Of a stretch of DNA of 64,000 nucleotides, positions 38,801-46,869 are shown one piece after another (position 1 is the stretch's first letter; every line of letters begins with the position of its first letter). The position numbers and the translations under genes were made by a program. Source of the DNA: Dyella jiangningensis (GTDB lineage: Bacteria; Pseudomonadota; Gammaproteobacteria; Xanthomonadales; Rhodanobacteraceae); the NCBI RefSeq assembly GCF_003264855.1, contig NZ_NFZS01000001.1:1612001-1676000 (forward strand), written 5' to 3'. The notes below the pieces were generated by a model, which was not told the DNA's origin, made no database searches, and was given only the letters and a program-made list of their open reading frames with translations.

Positions 38801-39176
38801 AGCCCAGCCACTGCCGGCCGGCCGCGCCCTGTTGCTGGACAACGAACCGGCGGCTCTTTCCGCGTTGAGCGTGCTGCTGTCGGGCTGGGGCTGGCAGGTA
38901 CACGCGGCACGCACGATGGAGCAGGCGCAGTGCGCGCCGTGGCGTCCCGACGTGCACATCTTCGACTACCACCTCGACGCGGGGCGCACCGGGTTGGACG
39001 TTCTGCACGAACTGGGCGAAGACGCGCTGGGCGTACCCACCCTGATCCTCACCGCCGACCGCGACGGTGAACTGCGGCAACGCCTGCTCGATCGAGGCAT
39101 CGGCGTGTTGTACAAGCCGTTGAAACCGCTGGCGCTGAGGCAGGTGCTGCAGCGGGTGGCAGTGGGAAGGTGGTGA
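35874..39176 (+). CDS. SSF-PAS hybrid histidine kinase, CrbS/MxtR type
   Basis: A 1100-residue hybrid sensor kinase. About 12 membrane segments in residues 1-500 form a sodium/solute symporter (SSF) domain (AIHCTSWTFYGTVTQAS, DYNAGSLADLIAVRLGR). A helical linker and a PAS domain (MSQGICVVDAELRLVAWNRRY) follow, then HisKA with the phospho-acceptor in AAVSHDLMQPLHAAQ, HATPase_c with NFLSNALRYA, DNGPGID and GQGLGLGLSIA, and a receiver with Asp in HIFDYHLD. This is the CrbS/MxtR architecture, which senses or responds to acetate and related growth and controls acetyl-CoA synthetase genes. Its LuxR-type partner is at 39545-40201. Confidence 0.92.
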   Translation: MLTASTITLAALVWLGLLFGVAVLGEKRPHLFERRWAVIYALSLAIHCTSWTFYGTVTQASRSGWWLPPTFVGAILMYVFAIAVLRRLVQLARDYNAGSLADLIAVRLGRHTGLAALVTAVVLIGIVPYIALQLKAVAMSYGMLSRGQLSEADPWQDSALYVALLMALFAMLFGTRRASVMAHNRGLVLAMAFESLFKLGAMLALGTLVLSPASRTLIASAGTQHDSTGFPALILLGALAMFTLPHQFHAGVVECRDGSHLRTARWLFPLYMLLISLPILPLARLGDAWLGPGGVPSDLYVLALPLARGQHGLALVAFLGGLSAATSMVVVATLALSLMIVNHFIAPLRVRAGWGRDERGDLRGEVINQRRVAILAVILLAWGYSRVLARNDALADIGAISFSALAGLAPALLIAVYRPQLGARAVAAGLAVGTLVWLYVLLPTMQSHGPAWWHEGPLGLAWLAPDGLFGLDDWSRLGRAVVLSLIANVAVVLAVAGSRFGRAMRSVSVGDIGLPELRALATRFLPPERVARLFDDAAPKGVAGGTRIAAVEHELAAVIGASSARLLLEVVRQQRRDEIDTVAAIVGEAAQDLRFNQRVLEAALENMSQGICVVDAELRLVAWNRRYASLFDYPAELLHVGRPVADLTRYNVDRGMIGPGESESRVQRRLTHMRAGTRHLSERRFPDGTIVEIRGNPMPGGGFVATFTDVTAFRQAEDALKRANETLELRVTERTQALAAATADAQRANQAKSRFLAAVSHDLMQPLHAAQLFAHTLAERGNDTNTARHLHGALTATEGLLAGLLDMARLEAGRLQAQPRDFPLADVFDPLAAEFQALAGDRGIRFDVVGSGQWVHSDPQLLRRVLQNFLSNALRYAEQGRVLLGVRMQGESLRLQVWDNGPGIDPEEQRSIFEEFRRGSTAGGQGLGLGLSIAQRMAALLGHPIGLRSWSGRGSMFELRVPRANPLPRDAVTPIEAQPLPAGRALLLDNEPAALSALSVLLSGWGWQVHAARTMEQAQCAPWRPDVHIFDYHLDAGRTGLDVLHELGEDALGVPTLILTADRDGELRQRLLDRGIGVLYKPLKPLALRQVLQRVAVGRW

Positions 39177-39252
39177 GGGTTTCGCGGTCCGTGATCTTTT
39201 GTCGGTGTGCCTGAGGCTTGCAGATGCAAGCGGCGGTGTGTCGCTGCTTAGG

Positions 39253-39508
39253 GTGTCGCGCACAGGGTGCGCTCCCACAAGCGTCAGTGAAGGTGAAGGG
39301 CTCGCCTTTGTTGTAGGAGCCCGCCCAGTGGGCGACCGCAGAGTGACGTCGTCACCGCTCCGTAGGCTTATCGCGCACTGGCTGCGCTCCTACAAAGATC
39401 GGTGAAGGTGAAGGACTCGCTTTGTTGTAGGAGCCCACCCAGTGGGCGACCGTGGCGCGATGGCGTGTCCGCTCCGTCGGCTTATCGCGCACTGGGTGCG
39501 CTCCTACA
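39253..39508. repeat. REP/BIME-like units (family 1, third cluster)
   Basis: A half unit at 39253-39278 and two full inverted units at 39313-39393 and 39427-39508, spaced 114 bp apart. Left arms read GTAGGAGCCCRCCCAGTGGG, slightly different from the right arms that keep the standard GCGCACTGGGTGCG form, so the stems are imperfect. They fill the 370 bp between the convergent kinase and regulator genes; nothing else is seen there. Confidence 0.82.
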
Positions 39509-39544
39509 AGGGATCTGTCGCGCGCGACGCGAAGACGCCCTCCG

Positions 39545-40201
39545 CTACAACCTCACCGAATCCGCCAGATCCAGCGATCTCAACAGCACGCCGGCTTGCG
39601 TGCGGTTGCGCACGCCGAGCTTTTCGAAGATGGCGGTGACGTGTGCTTTCACCGTGCGTTCCTGGATGGTCAGCCGGTCGGCGATCTGCTTGTTGAGCAG
39701 GCCTTCGCCGAGCAGGGCGAGCACGCGATATTGCTGTTCGGTGAGCCGCGCGAGTCGTGCGGCGAGATCGATATCGACGGGATCGGCGGGCAGGGCGGCG
39801 ACGCGTTGGGCGAGGCCTGGCGGCAGCCAGCGGCCGCAATCGAGCACATGGCGGATGGCTTCGGCGATCTCGTGCGGGCTGGCGCTCTTGGGAATGAATC
39901 CCGCCGCGCCGTGGTCGAGTACACGGCGCACGGTGCGCGGCTCGTCGTGCGCGGAGACGACCAGTACCGCCACGCTGGGATGCTGCCCGCGCAAGGTGGC
40001 GAGGCCGGACAAGCCCTGGCTGCCCGGCATGTGCAGGTCGAGCAGTACGAGATCGGTGTCCGGATCGCCGGCGAGGGCGTCGAGCACGCCGGCCAGATCG
40101 GCGGCTTCGCTCACCACGCAGCCGTCGACGCTTGCGTTGGCGGCTTGGCGCAGCGCAGCACGAAACAGCGGATGGTCGTCGGCGATCAGCAGGCGTGTCA
40201 T
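39545..40201 (-). CDS. NarL/LuxR-type response regulator, CrbR/ErdR-like
   Basis: A 218-residue response regulator. Receiver: acidic pair in LLIADDHPLF, phospho-acceptor Asp in LVLLDLHMPG, Lys in GFIPKSAS. Output: LuxR helix-turn-helix in LTEQQYRVLALLGEGLLNKQ and ERTVKAHVTAIFEKLGVRNR. The start at 40201 (MTRLLIADDHP) matches the family; a longer frame to 40225 is less likely. Convergent with the SSF-PAS kinase, the usual partner of this regulator class. Probable targets are genes for acetyl-, propionyl- or 3-hydroxybutyrate use, including those nearby (inference). Confidence 0.92.
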   Translation of the reverse strand: MTRLLIADDHPLFRAALRQAANASVDGCVVSEAADLAGVLDALAGDPDTDLVLLDLHMPGSQGLSGLATLRGQHPSVAVLVVSAHDEPRTVRRVLDHGAAGFIPKSASPHEIAEAIRHVLDCGRWLPPGLAQRVAALPADPVDIDLAARLARLTEQQYRVLALLGEGLLNKQIADRLTIQERTVKAHVTAIFEKLGVRNRTQAGVLLRSLDLADSVRL

Positions 40202-40332
40202 GGCCGCCGACGTTAGCGGGGCCAAAGGCCTGCGTCGAGATCAGAAAGTCACGTCCTCACCCGGTGGCGACCGCTGCTGTGCTGGACTTTCGTACGATGG
40301 TAGGGGCGAAATCACTTGCTATGGTGGACGGC

Positions 40333-42195
40333 ATGACCAGACGCCTTCCCCGATGGATGCTGCTGCTCGCGCCGGTGCTGGCATCGTGCGCGTCCGCACC
40401 CATGACCAAGGAAACCGGCATGCATGCCCCCGATTTCGTTCGCGGCGAGGTTCGCGTCACCGAGCACCGAGGCGACGACGACCTTCTCAGCGCGGGGCTC
40501 GGGCTGGCCGGCCTGGCCGGCACCCAGTCCACGTTCGCGTCCCTGTCGAAGCCGACCGCGGCCGAATTGCGTCGGCGCGCGATCCAGACAAGCTGGAAAG
40601 GCATCGCCGATCTCGGGCCGCTCGGCGGCTTCGGCAAAGTGTATGGCGCCGTGCCGAACGTGCCGGGGCGCGAGTACCAGGCTTTCGCCTGGATTCCGGG
40701 CGCGCAGTCGCCGCATCGCGTGTTGTTGCAGGTGCCCGACGGATTCGATCGTGCGCGACGCTGCCTGGTGGTCACTGCATCGTCCGGTTCGCGCGGCGTG
40801 TATGGCGCCATCGCGCTCGCCGGGGCCTGGGGCCTGCCACGCGGCTGTGCCGTGGCCTATACGGACAAGGGAACCGGTGCGGGCTATTTCGACCCGGCCG
40901 ATGACACGGGCGTCGCGCTCGACGGCGGTCGCGCCAAGCGCGGAACGGCGACACTGGAATTCGAACCCGCCTCCGTGCAGCACGGAAACATTGCCGTGAA
41001 GCATGCTCATTCGGGCGACAACCCGGAGGCTGATTGGGGACGCCACGTGCTGCAGGCGGCGCGCTTCGGCTTGGCGATGCTGGATCGCGCGTTTCCCGAC
41101 CAGGCACCGTTCACCGCGCAGAACACGCGCATCATCGCGACCGGCTTGTCCAACGGTGGTGGCGCGGTGCTGCAGGCCGCGGGCCTGGACGATGATCGCG
41201 TGCTGGCTGGGGTGGTCGCATTGGAGCCGAACGTGCGCGTGCCTGATCAGGGCCGCGCGTTGTTCGACTACGCCACCGAAGCCTCGCTCTGGTTGCCCTG
41301 CGCACTGGCCGACCCACGCTTTGACGGTGCGCCCCTGGCGCGCACGCCCAAGGGCGAGGTACCGCCGGCCTGGGCACAGCGTTGCCACCAGTTGCATGAG
41401 CACGGCCTGGTGTCCGGCACCCGCGTGGCGGCGCAGGCCAGCGAAGCTTACGAACATTTGCGCGCCGGTGGCTGGACCGATGAAGCGATGACCACGGCGG
41501 CTTCGACCACGGCCTTCGATCTGTGGCGCGCCGTGACGGCGGCCTATGCCTCCGCCTACATGCGGCGCGGCGCCGACGATATGCCCTGCGGTTTCCACTA
41601 CTCGGCCATCGGCGCGAAAGGTGTGCCTGGCGTAGCCGACCCGGTGGTAAGGGCCGGGTGGTGGGCGGACGCGTCGGGCATTCCCCCGGGCAATGGCGTG
41701 GGCTTGTTCGGCGGTACCGATCATTCGGCCGATGCCACGCTGCCGGGCGCCCGCTGCCTGCGTGCGCTGTGGGAGGACAACGAAGCAAGCACAGAGGCCC
41801 TGCGCGACGGCGTGGCGGCTACTGCCGTGAAGCCCGCGCGCGCCAGCCTGCCGGTATGGGTGGTGCATGGCGCCGCCGACGGCTTGTTGCCCACGGCGTT
41901 CACGTCCGAACCCTACGTGGATTGGCTGCGAGGCAAGGGTGGGCACCCGCTGTATTGGAAGGTGCCCTACGCGCAGCATTTCGATGCGTTCCTCGCATTG
42001 CCCGGTTTTGGCGACAAGCACGTGCCGCTCCTACCTTATGGATATGCGGCGCTGGATCGCCTTTGGGCCCATCTCTATGACGGCGCACCGTGGCCCGCCG
42101 TGGTGCCCGTGCCGACCCCGCAACCCCGCGGCAGCGGCGAGCTGACCAGCGCCTCGCTCGGCATGCCGGCGGCCTGGACGCTGGGGCCCAAATAA
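40333..42195 (+). CDS. D-(-)-3-hydroxybutyrate oligomer hydrolase, lipoprotein
   Basis: A 620-residue enzyme of the 3HB-oligomer hydrolase family (PF10605 type), which cleaves soluble 3-hydroxybutyrate oligomers to monomer. The N-terminus MTRRLPRWMLLLAPVLASCAS is a lipoprotein signal with lipobox LASC, so the enzyme is probably anchored to the outer membrane. The nucleophile Ser lies in ATGLSNGGGAVLQAAGLD; the opening LLVTASSGSRG-like block is seen as LVVTASSGSRGVYGAI. ATG at 40333 is chosen; 40321 is four residues longer. It complements the secreted depolymerase at 34673-35692 and shares the locus with the CrbS/R pair. Confidence 0.9.
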   Translation: MTRRLPRWMLLLAPVLASCASAPMTKETGMHAPDFVRGEVRVTEHRGDDDLLSAGLGLAGLAGTQSTFASLSKPTAAELRRRAIQTSWKGIADLGPLGGFGKVYGAVPNVPGREYQAFAWIPGAQSPHRVLLQVPDGFDRARRCLVVTASSGSRGVYGAIALAGAWGLPRGCAVAYTDKGTGAGYFDPADDTGVALDGGRAKRGTATLEFEPASVQHGNIAVKHAHSGDNPEADWGRHVLQAARFGLAMLDRAFPDQAPFTAQNTRIIATGLSNGGGAVLQAAGLDDDRVLAGVVALEPNVRVPDQGRALFDYATEASLWLPCALADPRFDGAPLARTPKGEVPPAWAQRCHQLHEHGLVSGTRVAAQASEAYEHLRAGGWTDEAMTTAASTTAFDLWRAVTAAYASAYMRRGADDMPCGFHYSAIGAKGVPGVADPVVRAGWWADASGIPPGNGVGLFGGTDHSADATLPGARCLRALWEDNEASTEALRDGVAATAVKPARASLPVWVVHGAADGLLPTAFTSEPYVDWLRGKGGHPLYWKVPYAQHFDAFLALPGFGDKHVPLLPYGYAALDRLWAHLYDGAPWPAVVPVPTPQPRGSGELTSASLGMPAAWTLGPK

Positions 42196-42311
42196 ACCAC
42201 TGTCTTAACTGCAAGCCAGCGGAGACCTGCACATGACGCCGCCTGGGTTATCCTTGCGAACCCGCAGGCTGACCTCGGCCTGCGCGCTGCCTATGTGAAC
42301 AAGGAAACCCG

Positions 42312-42818
42312 ATGACCATCAACGTCACCATGACCACCAACCGCGGCCCCATCCATCTGCGCCTGCACGATGACAAGACCCCGGTGACGGTGGCCAGCTT
42401 CGTCAACCTGGCGCGTCGCGGCTACTACGATGGCCTGTCGTTCCATCGCGTGATCGCCGATTTCATGGTCCAGGGTGGTTGCCCGGAAGGCAGCGGCCGT
42501 GGCGGCCCGGGCTACCGCTTCGAGGACGAGTTCGATCCCTCGCTGCGTCATGACAAGCCGGGCGTGCTGTCGATGGCCAATGCCGGTCCGCGCACCAACG
42601 GCAGCCAGTTCTTCATCACCCATGGCGCCACGCCGTGGCTGGACGGCAAGCACAGCGTGTTCGGCGAAGTCGTGGGCCCGGAAGACCAGGCGGTGGTCGA
42701 TGCCATCCGCCAGGGCGACACCATCGAGAAGGTCACCGTGGAAGGCGACGTGGACGCGCTGCTCGCCGCCAAGGCCGACCGGGTCCAGGAATGGAACGCG
42801 GTGCTCGACCAGCGCTGA
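42312..42818 (+). CDS. ppiB: Peptidyl-prolyl cis-trans isomerase, cyclophilin type
   Basis: A 168-residue cytosolic cyclophilin. Active-site features are [14 protein letters not shown], the [10 protein letters not shown] block and [13 protein letters not shown]. No signal peptide, so PpiB-like rather than PpiA. AAGGAAA precedes the ATG and an intrinsic terminator follows. Confidence 0.95.
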   Translation: MTINVTMTTNRGPIHLRLHDDKTPVTVASFVNLARRGYYDGLSFHRVIADFMVQGGCPEGSGRGGPGYRFEDEFDPSLRHDKPGVLSMANAGPRTNGSQFFITHGATPWLDGKHSVFGEVVGPEDQAVVDAIRQGDTIEKVTVEGDVDALLAAKADRVQEWNAVLDQR

Positions 42819-42838
42819 GTTCGTTCGCCCGATGTGAA

Positions 42839-42873
42839 GAAGCCGCCGCTCGCGAGAACGGCGGCTTTTTTTA
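42839..42873 (+). terminator. Intrinsic terminator of ppiB
   Basis: AAGCCGCCG, a loop of about ten bases, CGGCGGCTT and a T run, about 20 bases after the ppiB stop. Confidence 0.9.
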
Positions 42874-42971
42874 TGGCCGCTGTCATGGTGATGCGCCCGA
42901 CGCCGGCCTAGAATCGAAGGGCTCCAGTCCGCACCCGGTGTGCGTCATTCCATTCGCAAGGAGATGTGGTC

Positions 42972-43400
42972 ATGTCATTCCTCAATGATCTGCTCGGTGG
43001 TGCCCAGGGCGGCCAGGCCGGTGGTTCGTCGCTGGTGTCGATCGCAGGCCAGCTGATTGAAAAGGCGGGCGGTATCCAGGGCCTGGTGTCCATGCTGCAG
43101 CAGCATGGGCTGGGCGAGGCGGCGCAGTCCTGGGTGGGCACGGGCGCCAACCAGCCGGTATCCGGCGACCAGTTGGGCCAGGCTTTGCAGAACGGCGGAT
43201 TGGGTTCGCTGCTGCAGGAAGCGGCGGGCAAGCTGGGCGTCGACCAGAACCAGTTGCTCGGCCAGCTCTCGCAGGTGCTGCCGCATGCGGTGGACCATCT
43301 CACCCCGGACGGCCAGGTGCCGGCGCAGGGGCAGGGCGGTTTCGACCTGGGTTCGCTCGCCTCGCTGGCGGGCAAGCTGTTCGGCGGCAGCGCCGCCTGA
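42972..43400 (+). CDS. YidB family (DUF937) protein
   Basis: A 142-residue Gln/Gly/Leu-rich protein of the YidB/DUF937 family, function unknown. Motifs: SFLNDLLGGAQGG, GIQGLVSMLQQHGLGE, AQSWVGTGANQPVSGDQLGQAL and the C-terminal GLDLGSLASLAGKLFGG-like tail. Start at 42972 follows AAGGAG. Convergent with the GlsB gene across a GC-rich hairpin (about 43418-43444, no U-tract). Confidence 0.88.
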   Translation: MSFLNDLLGGAQGGQAGGSSLVSIAGQLIEKAGGIQGLVSMLQQHGLGEAAQSWVGTGANQPVSGDQLGQALQNGGLGSLLQEAAGKLGVDQNQLLGQLSQVLPHAVDHLTPDGQVPAQGQGGFDLGSLASLAGKLFGGSAA

Positions 43401-43453
43401 TCCCGGGTTTTCAAAGGCCCGGCGGCGCACGAAGCACCGCCGGGGCAAGCCTG

Positions 43454-43711
43454 TCACGCGGTGGCGTTGCGCCGGAACAAGGCGTGGTAGATGACCAGCA
43501 GCACTACCGCGCCGCCGATCGACCCGAGGAAATGCACGAAACCGGTCTCGCCCCACCACCCCAGCTTTTCGCCGATGTAGGTGGAAATGAATGAGCCGGC
43601 GATACCGAGGATGGCGGTGATGATGAACCCCATCGCTTCCTTGCCAGGCGTCAGCGCCTTGGCAATCACACCTACGACCAGACCGACAATGATCACCCAG
43701 AGCCAGTGCAT
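43454..43711 (-). CDS. GlsB/YeaQ/YmgE family membrane protein
   Basis: An 85-residue inner-membrane protein with three hydrophobic segments (WLWVIIVGLVVGVIAKALTPG, MGFIITAILGIAGSF, IGGAVVLLVIYHALF). The GxxxG-rich pattern and the early AKALTPGKE are typical of the transglycosylase-associated/GlsB family, usually stress-induced. Single gene. Confidence 0.9.
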   Translation of the reverse strand: MHWLWVIIVGLVVGVIAKALTPGKEAMGFIITAILGIAGSFISTYIGEKLGWWGETGFVHFLGSIGGAVVLLVIYHALFRRNATA

Positions 43712-43959
43712 ATTCGTATGTCCTTGGTGAGTGTTCGTAAGGTTTCCTGAGCTGTCCTGCCGGGCGGCCTCCGGCCAGCCCGTTGCCCCTTTCTCCGCCG
43801 TGCCGGCCAGGTCCAGTCGGCCGGGCCATCATGCGCCCGCCCGTGGGCATACGCACGTGTCCGGTCGGCGTAGGGGCCGACCATGGGATAAGGGGATGAC
43901 GCGCCGCCGCATGCTAAAATCGCCGGGTTTGCTGTCTTCTCGCCCACCCAGAGGAAGTC

Positions 43960-45159
43960 ATGCCCCAGCTTGCCCAGCGTGTCGGCCGCGCCAAACCCAG
44001 CGCGATCATGGTCATCGCCGAGAAGGCCAAGCAGCTCAAGGCTGCCGGCCGCGACATCATCAGCTTCTCCATCGGCGTACCGAATTTCCTTCCTGGCGAG
44101 CATGTGTACGCCGCCGCACGCGAAGCGCTCCAGCACGACTCCGGGCAATACGGCAGCAATCGCGGCGCCGACGCGCTGCTCGATGCCTTCCTGGTACATA
44201 TCGAGAAGCTGGGCTTCAAGGGTTATGGCCGTCTGAACCTGTCCATCGGCATCGGCGCCAAGCAGGTGCTGTACAACCTGGCCGAGGCGTTGATGGACGA
44301 GGGCGACGAGATCGCCTTCGCCGCACCGTACTGGACCACCTATCGCGACATCGCCGATATCGTCGGCGTGAAGGCGAACGTGATGCACTGCGGCCCGGAC
44401 CAGAACTACAAGCTGGTGCCCGAGCAGCTCCAAGCCGCATTGGCACGCAAGCCCAAGGTGTTCCTGTTCAACAATCCGTCCAACCCGACGGGCATGGTCT
44501 ATACGCGCGATGAAATCGCCGCGCTGGCCGACGTGCTGGTGAAGTACCCGGACACCTGGATCGTCACCGACGACATCTACAACTCGATGGTGTTCGACGG
44601 CATCGGCTACCACAACTTCGTGCATCTGAAGCCGGAGCTGAAGGACCGCCTGATCTTCGTCGACTCGGTGTCCAAGACCTACGGCATGCCGGGCTGGCGC
44701 GTGGGCCTCATCGCGGGCCCCGAGAACGTGGCCAAGGCCATCACCACGCTCAACTCCAACCACATCACCAGCGTGCCGGAAGTGATCACCGCCGCGGCGG
44801 TGGCTGCATTCGCCGGCCCGCAGGACGTGCCCGAAGCGAAGTGCAAGGAGTTCGCCGGCAAGCGCGACGTCGTGGTGAACGCGCTGCGCGCGATTCCCGG
44901 CGTCGTGTGCCCGTATCCGCAGGGCGCGTTCTACGCGTTCCCCGATATTTCCGTGGCCTTCGGCAAGAGCCACAACGGCGTGCGTATCGAGAGTGATGTC
45001 GATCTGTGCGCCGCGTTGCTGGAAGCCAAGGGCGTGGCCTGCGTGCCGGGCTCGGCCTTCGGCGAGGCGCGTGCCATGCGCATTTCCTATACCTGCCCGA
45101 CCGCACAATTGCAGCCCGGGCTGGAACGCATCCAGGCGTTCTTCGCAGAACTGACCTGA
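43960..45159 (+). CDS. Pyridoxal-phosphate aminotransferase, class I/II (aspartate aminotransferase type)
   Basis: A 399-residue fold-type I aminotransferase. The PLP Lys is in SVSKTYGMPGWRVG, the phosphate and ring contacts in FNNPSNPTG and VTDDIYNSMVFDG, and the substrate-carboxylate Arg probably in AMRISYTCP. Most similar in pattern to type Ib aspartate or general aminotransferases. GAGGAAG precedes the ATG. A terminator separates it from mdh. Confidence 0.93.
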   Translation: MPQLAQRVGRAKPSAIMVIAEKAKQLKAAGRDIISFSIGVPNFLPGEHVYAAAREALQHDSGQYGSNRGADALLDAFLVHIEKLGFKGYGRLNLSIGIGAKQVLYNLAEALMDEGDEIAFAAPYWTTYRDIADIVGVKANVMHCGPDQNYKLVPEQLQAALARKPKVFLFNNPSNPTGMVYTRDEIAALADVLVKYPDTWIVTDDIYNSMVFDGIGYHNFVHLKPELKDRLIFVDSVSKTYGMPGWRVGLIAGPENVAKAITTLNSNHITSVPEVITAAAVAAFAGPQDVPEAKCKEFAGKRDVVVNALRAIPGVVCPYPQGAFYAFPDISVAFGKSHNGVRIESDVDLCAALLEAKGVACVPGSAFGEARAMRISYTCPTAQLQPGLERIQAFFAELT

Positions 45160-45166
45160 TGGTCTT

Positions 45167-45203
45167 GGGGCCCGCATCCACTGGTTGCGGGCCTTGTCTT
45201 TAG
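45167..45203 (+). terminator. Intrinsic terminator after the aminotransferase gene
   Basis: GGCCCGCA, an eight to nine-base loop, TTGCGGGCC and TTGTCTTT. It lies between the aminotransferase stop and the mdh start. Confidence 0.78.
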
Positions 45204-45234
45204 TTAGTTAGCCCAAGTTGAAGGAGTCTCCCCG

Positions 45235-46221
45235 ATGAAAGCCCCTGTTCGTGTTGCCGTTACCGGCGCTGCCGGCCAGATCGGTTACGCCCTGCTGTTC
45301 CGCATCGCCGCGGGCGACATGCTGGGTCCGGACCAGCCGGTGATCCTGCACCTGCTGGAAATCACCCCGGCGCTGCCCGCGCTGCAGGGCGTGGTGATGG
45401 AACTCAACGACTGCGCGTTCCCGACGCTGGCCGGCGTGGTCGCCACCGACGACGTCAACGTCGCCTTCAAGGATGTCGATTACGCACTGCTGGTCGGCGC
45501 GCGTCCGCGCGGCCCGGGCATGGAGCGCAAGGATCTGCTCGAAGCCAACGGCGCCATCTTCGGCCCGCAGGGCAAGGCACTGAACGATCACGCCAAGCGT
45601 GACGTGCGCGTGCTGGTGGTCGGCAACCCGGCCAACACCAATGCGCTGATCGCCCAGCAGAACGCCCCGGACCTGGATCCGAAGTGCTTCACCGCGATGG
45701 TCCGCCTCGACCACAACCGTGCGCTGTCGCAGCTCGCCGAGAAGACCGGCAAGCACAGCACCGACATCAAGAAGATGACCATCTGGGGCAACCACAGCTC
45801 CACGCAGTACCCGGACCTGCACCACGCCACCGTCGGCGGCAAGCCGGCGCTGTCGCTGGTCGACCAGGCCTGGTACGAGAGCGACTTCATCCCGACCGTG
45901 CAGCAGCGCGGCGCGGCCATCATCAAGGCGCGTGGCGCTTCCTCGGCCGCGTCGGCTGCCTCGGCCGCCGTCGATCACATGCGCACCTGGGCGCTGGGTA
46001 CCGCGGAAGGTGACTGGGCCTCGATGGGTATCCCGTCCGATGGTTCCTACGGCATCAAGCCGGGCGTGATCTACGGCTACCCGGTGACCGTGAAGAACGG
46101 CAAGTACGAAATCGTGCAGGGCCTGGAAATCAACGATTTCTCGCGCGCCCGCATGGATGCCACCGACAAAGAACTGCGCGAAGAGCGCGCCGGCGTCGAG
46201 CACCTGTTCGCCAAGAAGTAA
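45235..46221 (+). CDS. mdh: Malate dehydrogenase
   Basis: A 328-residue NAD-dependent malate dehydrogenase of the cytosolic-type branch common in Xanthomonads and Burkholderia. Rossmann motif [13 protein letters not shown], substrate Arg in [24 protein letters not shown], catalytic Asp/Arg MVRLDHNRA and catalytic His in [16 protein letters not shown]-cycle enzyme. A leader of about 45 bases precedes it after the upstream terminator. Confidence 0.98.
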   Translation: MKAPVRVAVTGAAGQIGYALLFRIAAGDMLGPDQPVILHLLEITPALPALQGVVMELNDCAFPTLAGVVATDDVNVAFKDVDYALLVGARPRGPGMERKDLLEANGAIFGPQGKALNDHAKRDVRVLVVGNPANTNALIAQQNAPDLDPKCFTAMVRLDHNRALSQLAEKTGKHSTDIKKMTIWGNHSSTQYPDLHHATVGGKPALSLVDQAWYESDFIPTVQQRGAAIIKARGASSAASAASAAVDHMRTWALGTAEGDWASMGIPSDGSYGIKPGVIYGYPVTVKNGKYEIVQGLEINDFSRARMDATDKELREERAGVEHLFAKK

Positions 46222-46240
46222 GCCGGCTTACGCCGGTACG

Positions 46241-46270
46241 AAAAGGGCGGCCTGGGCCGCCTTTTTCTTT
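46241..46270 (+). terminator. Intrinsic terminator of mdh
   Basis: AAGGGCGGC, CTGG loop, GCCGCCTT and T-rich tail, 20 bases after the mdh stop. It may also serve the convergent minus-strand gene. Confidence 0.88.
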
Positions 46271-46322
46271 GTGGTCGCGTGGCATCGCAATCCGGCACAA
46301 CGCCAACGATCGGATGGTGGGT

Positions 46323-46796
46323 TCAGCTGCTGTGATCGAGCACGATCTTCCAGCCGGCCGATGTGCGCTCCCACAGCAGCGAATACACGCCATCGTCCTT
46401 GGCTGCGCTGCCGTGTGCAGTGCGGTCCAGATGAAAACGGCCCGTGACCATCGCATAGGCCGCCTGACCGTCGGCGCAGGGCAGCAGACGCACCTCGATG
46501 TCCGAGTACGAAAGCGTGCCCATCTGTTCCTTCGACGCGTAGTTCTTCTTGTAATTCTCGAGAATGGGGCGATAGCCCTTGCGGATCTTCGAGCCGATGA
46601 AGGTCGTGTCCGGCGCGTCCTTGTAGGGCTGCATGAAGGCATCGATGTCACCGCGATTCCACGCCGTCTGCTGGTCGGTCATGATCTGGCGGATCTGCGT
46701 CGCATCGTCCGTGGCGCTGCGTGCCATCGGCGCGACGATGGCCAGCGCCACCACCAGCATCCATCCGCCCAGTCGTGAAAGTTTGCGGTGTCGCAT
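46323..46796 (-). CDS. Exported SnoaL/DUF4440-like protein
   Basis: A 157-residue protein with a signal peptide (about 1-27, cleavage near ARSATD) and an NTF2-like fold (IRQIMTDQQTAWNRGDIDAFM, then YASKEQMGTLSYSDIEVRLL, WERTSAGWKIVLDHSS). The start at 46796 follows GAGGGG. Members of this family bind small ligands or act as minor enzymes; role here unknown. Confidence 0.82.
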   Translation of the reverse strand: MRHRKLSRLGGWMLVVALAIVAPMARSATDDATQIRQIMTDQQTAWNRGDIDAFMQPYKDAPDTTFIGSKIRKGYRPILENYKKNYASKEQMGTLSYSDIEVRLLPCADGQAAYAMVTGRFHLDRTAHGSAAKDDGVYSLLWERTSAGWKIVLDHSS

Positions 46797-46869
46797 GTCG
46801 TCCCCTCGCATGAATGAAAGCGCGCCTCCAACCTAGCACGTCGACATGGATGGGGGCGCGCGTCGCTTC

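Noticed and set aside
36000-39278. A 1092-codon minus-strand frame opposite the SSF-PAS kinase
   Set aside because: Composition (Arg, Gln, His, Ala-rich, no domains) is that of an antisense shadow in GC-rich DNA; the plus-strand kinase has all expected motifs.
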